A DNA stretch of 6,022 bases from assembly GCA_003647375.1 (NCBI GenBank), contig QMMS01000278.1, positions 1 to 6,022 of the forward strand, in the 5' to 3' direction. Both the position numbers and the translations under genes were made by a program. The notes below the pieces were generated by a model. It saw only the letters and a list, made by a program, of their open reading frames with translations. It ran no database searches and was not told where the DNA came from. This DNA is from Deltaproteobacteria bacterium (GTDB taxonomy: Bacteria; Desulfobacterota; Desulfobacteria; Desulfobacterales; B30-G6). Positions 5,612 through 6,022 of the stretch are shown one piece after another (the stretch's first letter is position 1; each line of letters begins with the position of its first letter).

Positions 5612-5625
5612 TCACAAATCCTTTA

Positions 5626-5660
5626 TAGGCTATTAGGGGTTTAGACTGTAGGCTGTTAGG
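5626..5660. repeat. Short direct repeat in the leader of the small conserved gene
   Basis: TAGGCTATTAGG (5626-5637) recurs as TAGGCTGTTAGG (5649-5660), 11 of 12 bases the same. It lies within the first 50 bp upstream of the minus-strand gene's start, and is either repeat debris or part of its leader. Confidence 0.4.
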
Positions 5661-5686
5661 CGCTTATCGCGAATAGCTGTCAGCCA

Positions 5687-5880
5687 CCCTCGAACCCTTC
5701 TCTTCCATCCCTCGGACCCTGCATACGTGTTTCTTGGGTTCATTGTGTTCTTTGTGTTTATTGAGTTGCCCTCAGCAAACGGTATGCAACCCTCTACACG
5801 CCCCTGTTTCATCAACACAATGAACACAAGAAACCCTACAAACCCAATGAACGCTATTCCCCTCGGCCCCTCGAACCCTT
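5687..5880. repeat. Repeat-derived intergenic DNA with flanking 13-bp direct repeats and an internal inverted repeat
   Basis: CCCTCGAACCCTT occurs at 5687-5699 and again at 5868-5880. Between them, 5729-5749 and 5814-5834 are reverse complements over 21 bp with one mismatch (core GTTCATTGTGTT), and TGCATAC (5720-5726) pairs with GTATGCA (5782-5788). The composition is rich in short 'AACCCAATGAAC' words. Frames across it translate to low-complexity strings and are not genes. It separates two minus-strand genes and looks like a small dispersed element or rubble of one. Confidence 0.5.
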
Positions 5881-5884
5881 TTTT

Positions 5885-6022
5885 TCACTTCTTGGAATCC
5901 ATGAGCGCCTTAAGCTTTATGGCCAGATCACTCATGGGCTCTGCCTTGGTATTTTGTGAATAATCCTTCCAGCCGCCTTCTTCCGCCGCATCACCCGGTA
6001 CCAGGGTAATCTTCCGATCCCC
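5885..6022 (-). CDS. C-terminal 45 residues of an unrecognised protein, cut by the right edge
   Basis: An open minus-strand frame enters from the right edge and stops with TGA at 5885-5887. The visible part runs from GDRKITLVPGDAAEEGGW through YSQNTKAEPMSDLAIKLKAL to a lysine-rich end, MDSKK. The sequence has normal codon and residue use, with an amphipathic helix at the end, and no cysteine or known motif. The frame is the only one open across this stretch that ends in such a protein-like tail. The product and start lie outside the window. No clear hairpin terminator follows; seven A (minus strand) directly after the stop run into the repeat region. Confidence 0.65.
   Translation of the reverse strand, partial: GDRKITLVPGDAAEEGGWKDYSQNTKAEPMSDLAIKLKALMDSKK

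Noticed and set aside
4701..5880. CRISPR array
   Set aside because: Repeats are palindromic elements of different sequence without regular spacing or spacers.
5727..5963. Plus-strand frame of 78 codons, and a minus-strand frame at 5633-5827
   Set aside because: Both translate intergenic repeats; the plus-strand frame also runs antisense into the partial gene at the right edge.

Overview
The window looks like a chromosomal segment of a strictly anaerobic, probably sulfate-reducing deltaproteobacterium (Desulfobacterota). The main reason is gene content. A minus-strand operon encodes two MinD/Mrp-type ATPases with inserted 2x[4Fe-4S] ferredoxin domains and two NifX/MTH1175-like (dinitrogenase iron-molybdenum cofactor family) proteins. 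It is transcribed divergently from a sigma-54-dependent activator. This is the arrangement known for the anaerobe-specific orange protein (ORP) locus of Desulfovibrio vulgaris (DVU2103-DVU2109, with activator DVU2106). The intergenic repeats are also of the AT-rich 'TAAATCCGAA' and REP kinds often seen in such genomes. Both points rest on recalled knowledge, not on a database search.

Layout. Positions 1-2880 (minus strand) hold a compact four-gene operon. In transcription order it has a NifX-like domain fused to a degenerate receiver domain (2880-2092), a first ferredoxin-MinD ATPase (2087-1248), a second one (1243-380, TTG start), and an MTH1175/NifX-like protein cut by the left edge (345-1). 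The first three genes are separated by 4 bp, which suggests translational coupling. Positions 2881-3265 are the divergent control region. It has a good -24/-12 sigma-54 promoter (2930-2945) facing the operon, and about 90-135 bp further upstream a TTGC-N6-GCAA palindrome and a triple TTGCA repeat that could be the activator's enhancer. Positions 3266-4624 (plus strand) encode the activator: a cysteine-bearing PAS domain, a sigma-54 AAA+ domain whose canonical GAFTGA loop reads GAFSEA, and a Fis-type HTH.

Positions 4625-5272 carry no convincing gene. They hold a run of palindromic elements: an imperfect inverted repeat of about 148 bp, a REP-like hairpin, a second hairpin, and a MITE-like element of about 188 bp with 19-bp perfect inverted ends. 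A small cysteine-rich conserved hypothetical protein follows on the minus strand (5611-5273), then repeat debris (5635-5884), then the last 45 codons of another minus-strand gene that enters from the right edge (6022-5885).

How the parts may work together (inference): the activator senses a redox, metal or other signal through its PAS domain, binds the repeats upstream of 2950, and turns on the operon through sigma-54. The products would form an ORP-like complex of deviant-Walker-A ATPases with Fe-S clusters and small metal-cluster-binding proteins. In D. vulgaris the complex has been linked to positioning of the division septum, and ORP itself carries a Mo-Cu cluster. The second ORP operon, which in D. 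vulgaris lies close to the activator, is not seen here; repeats occupy that side.
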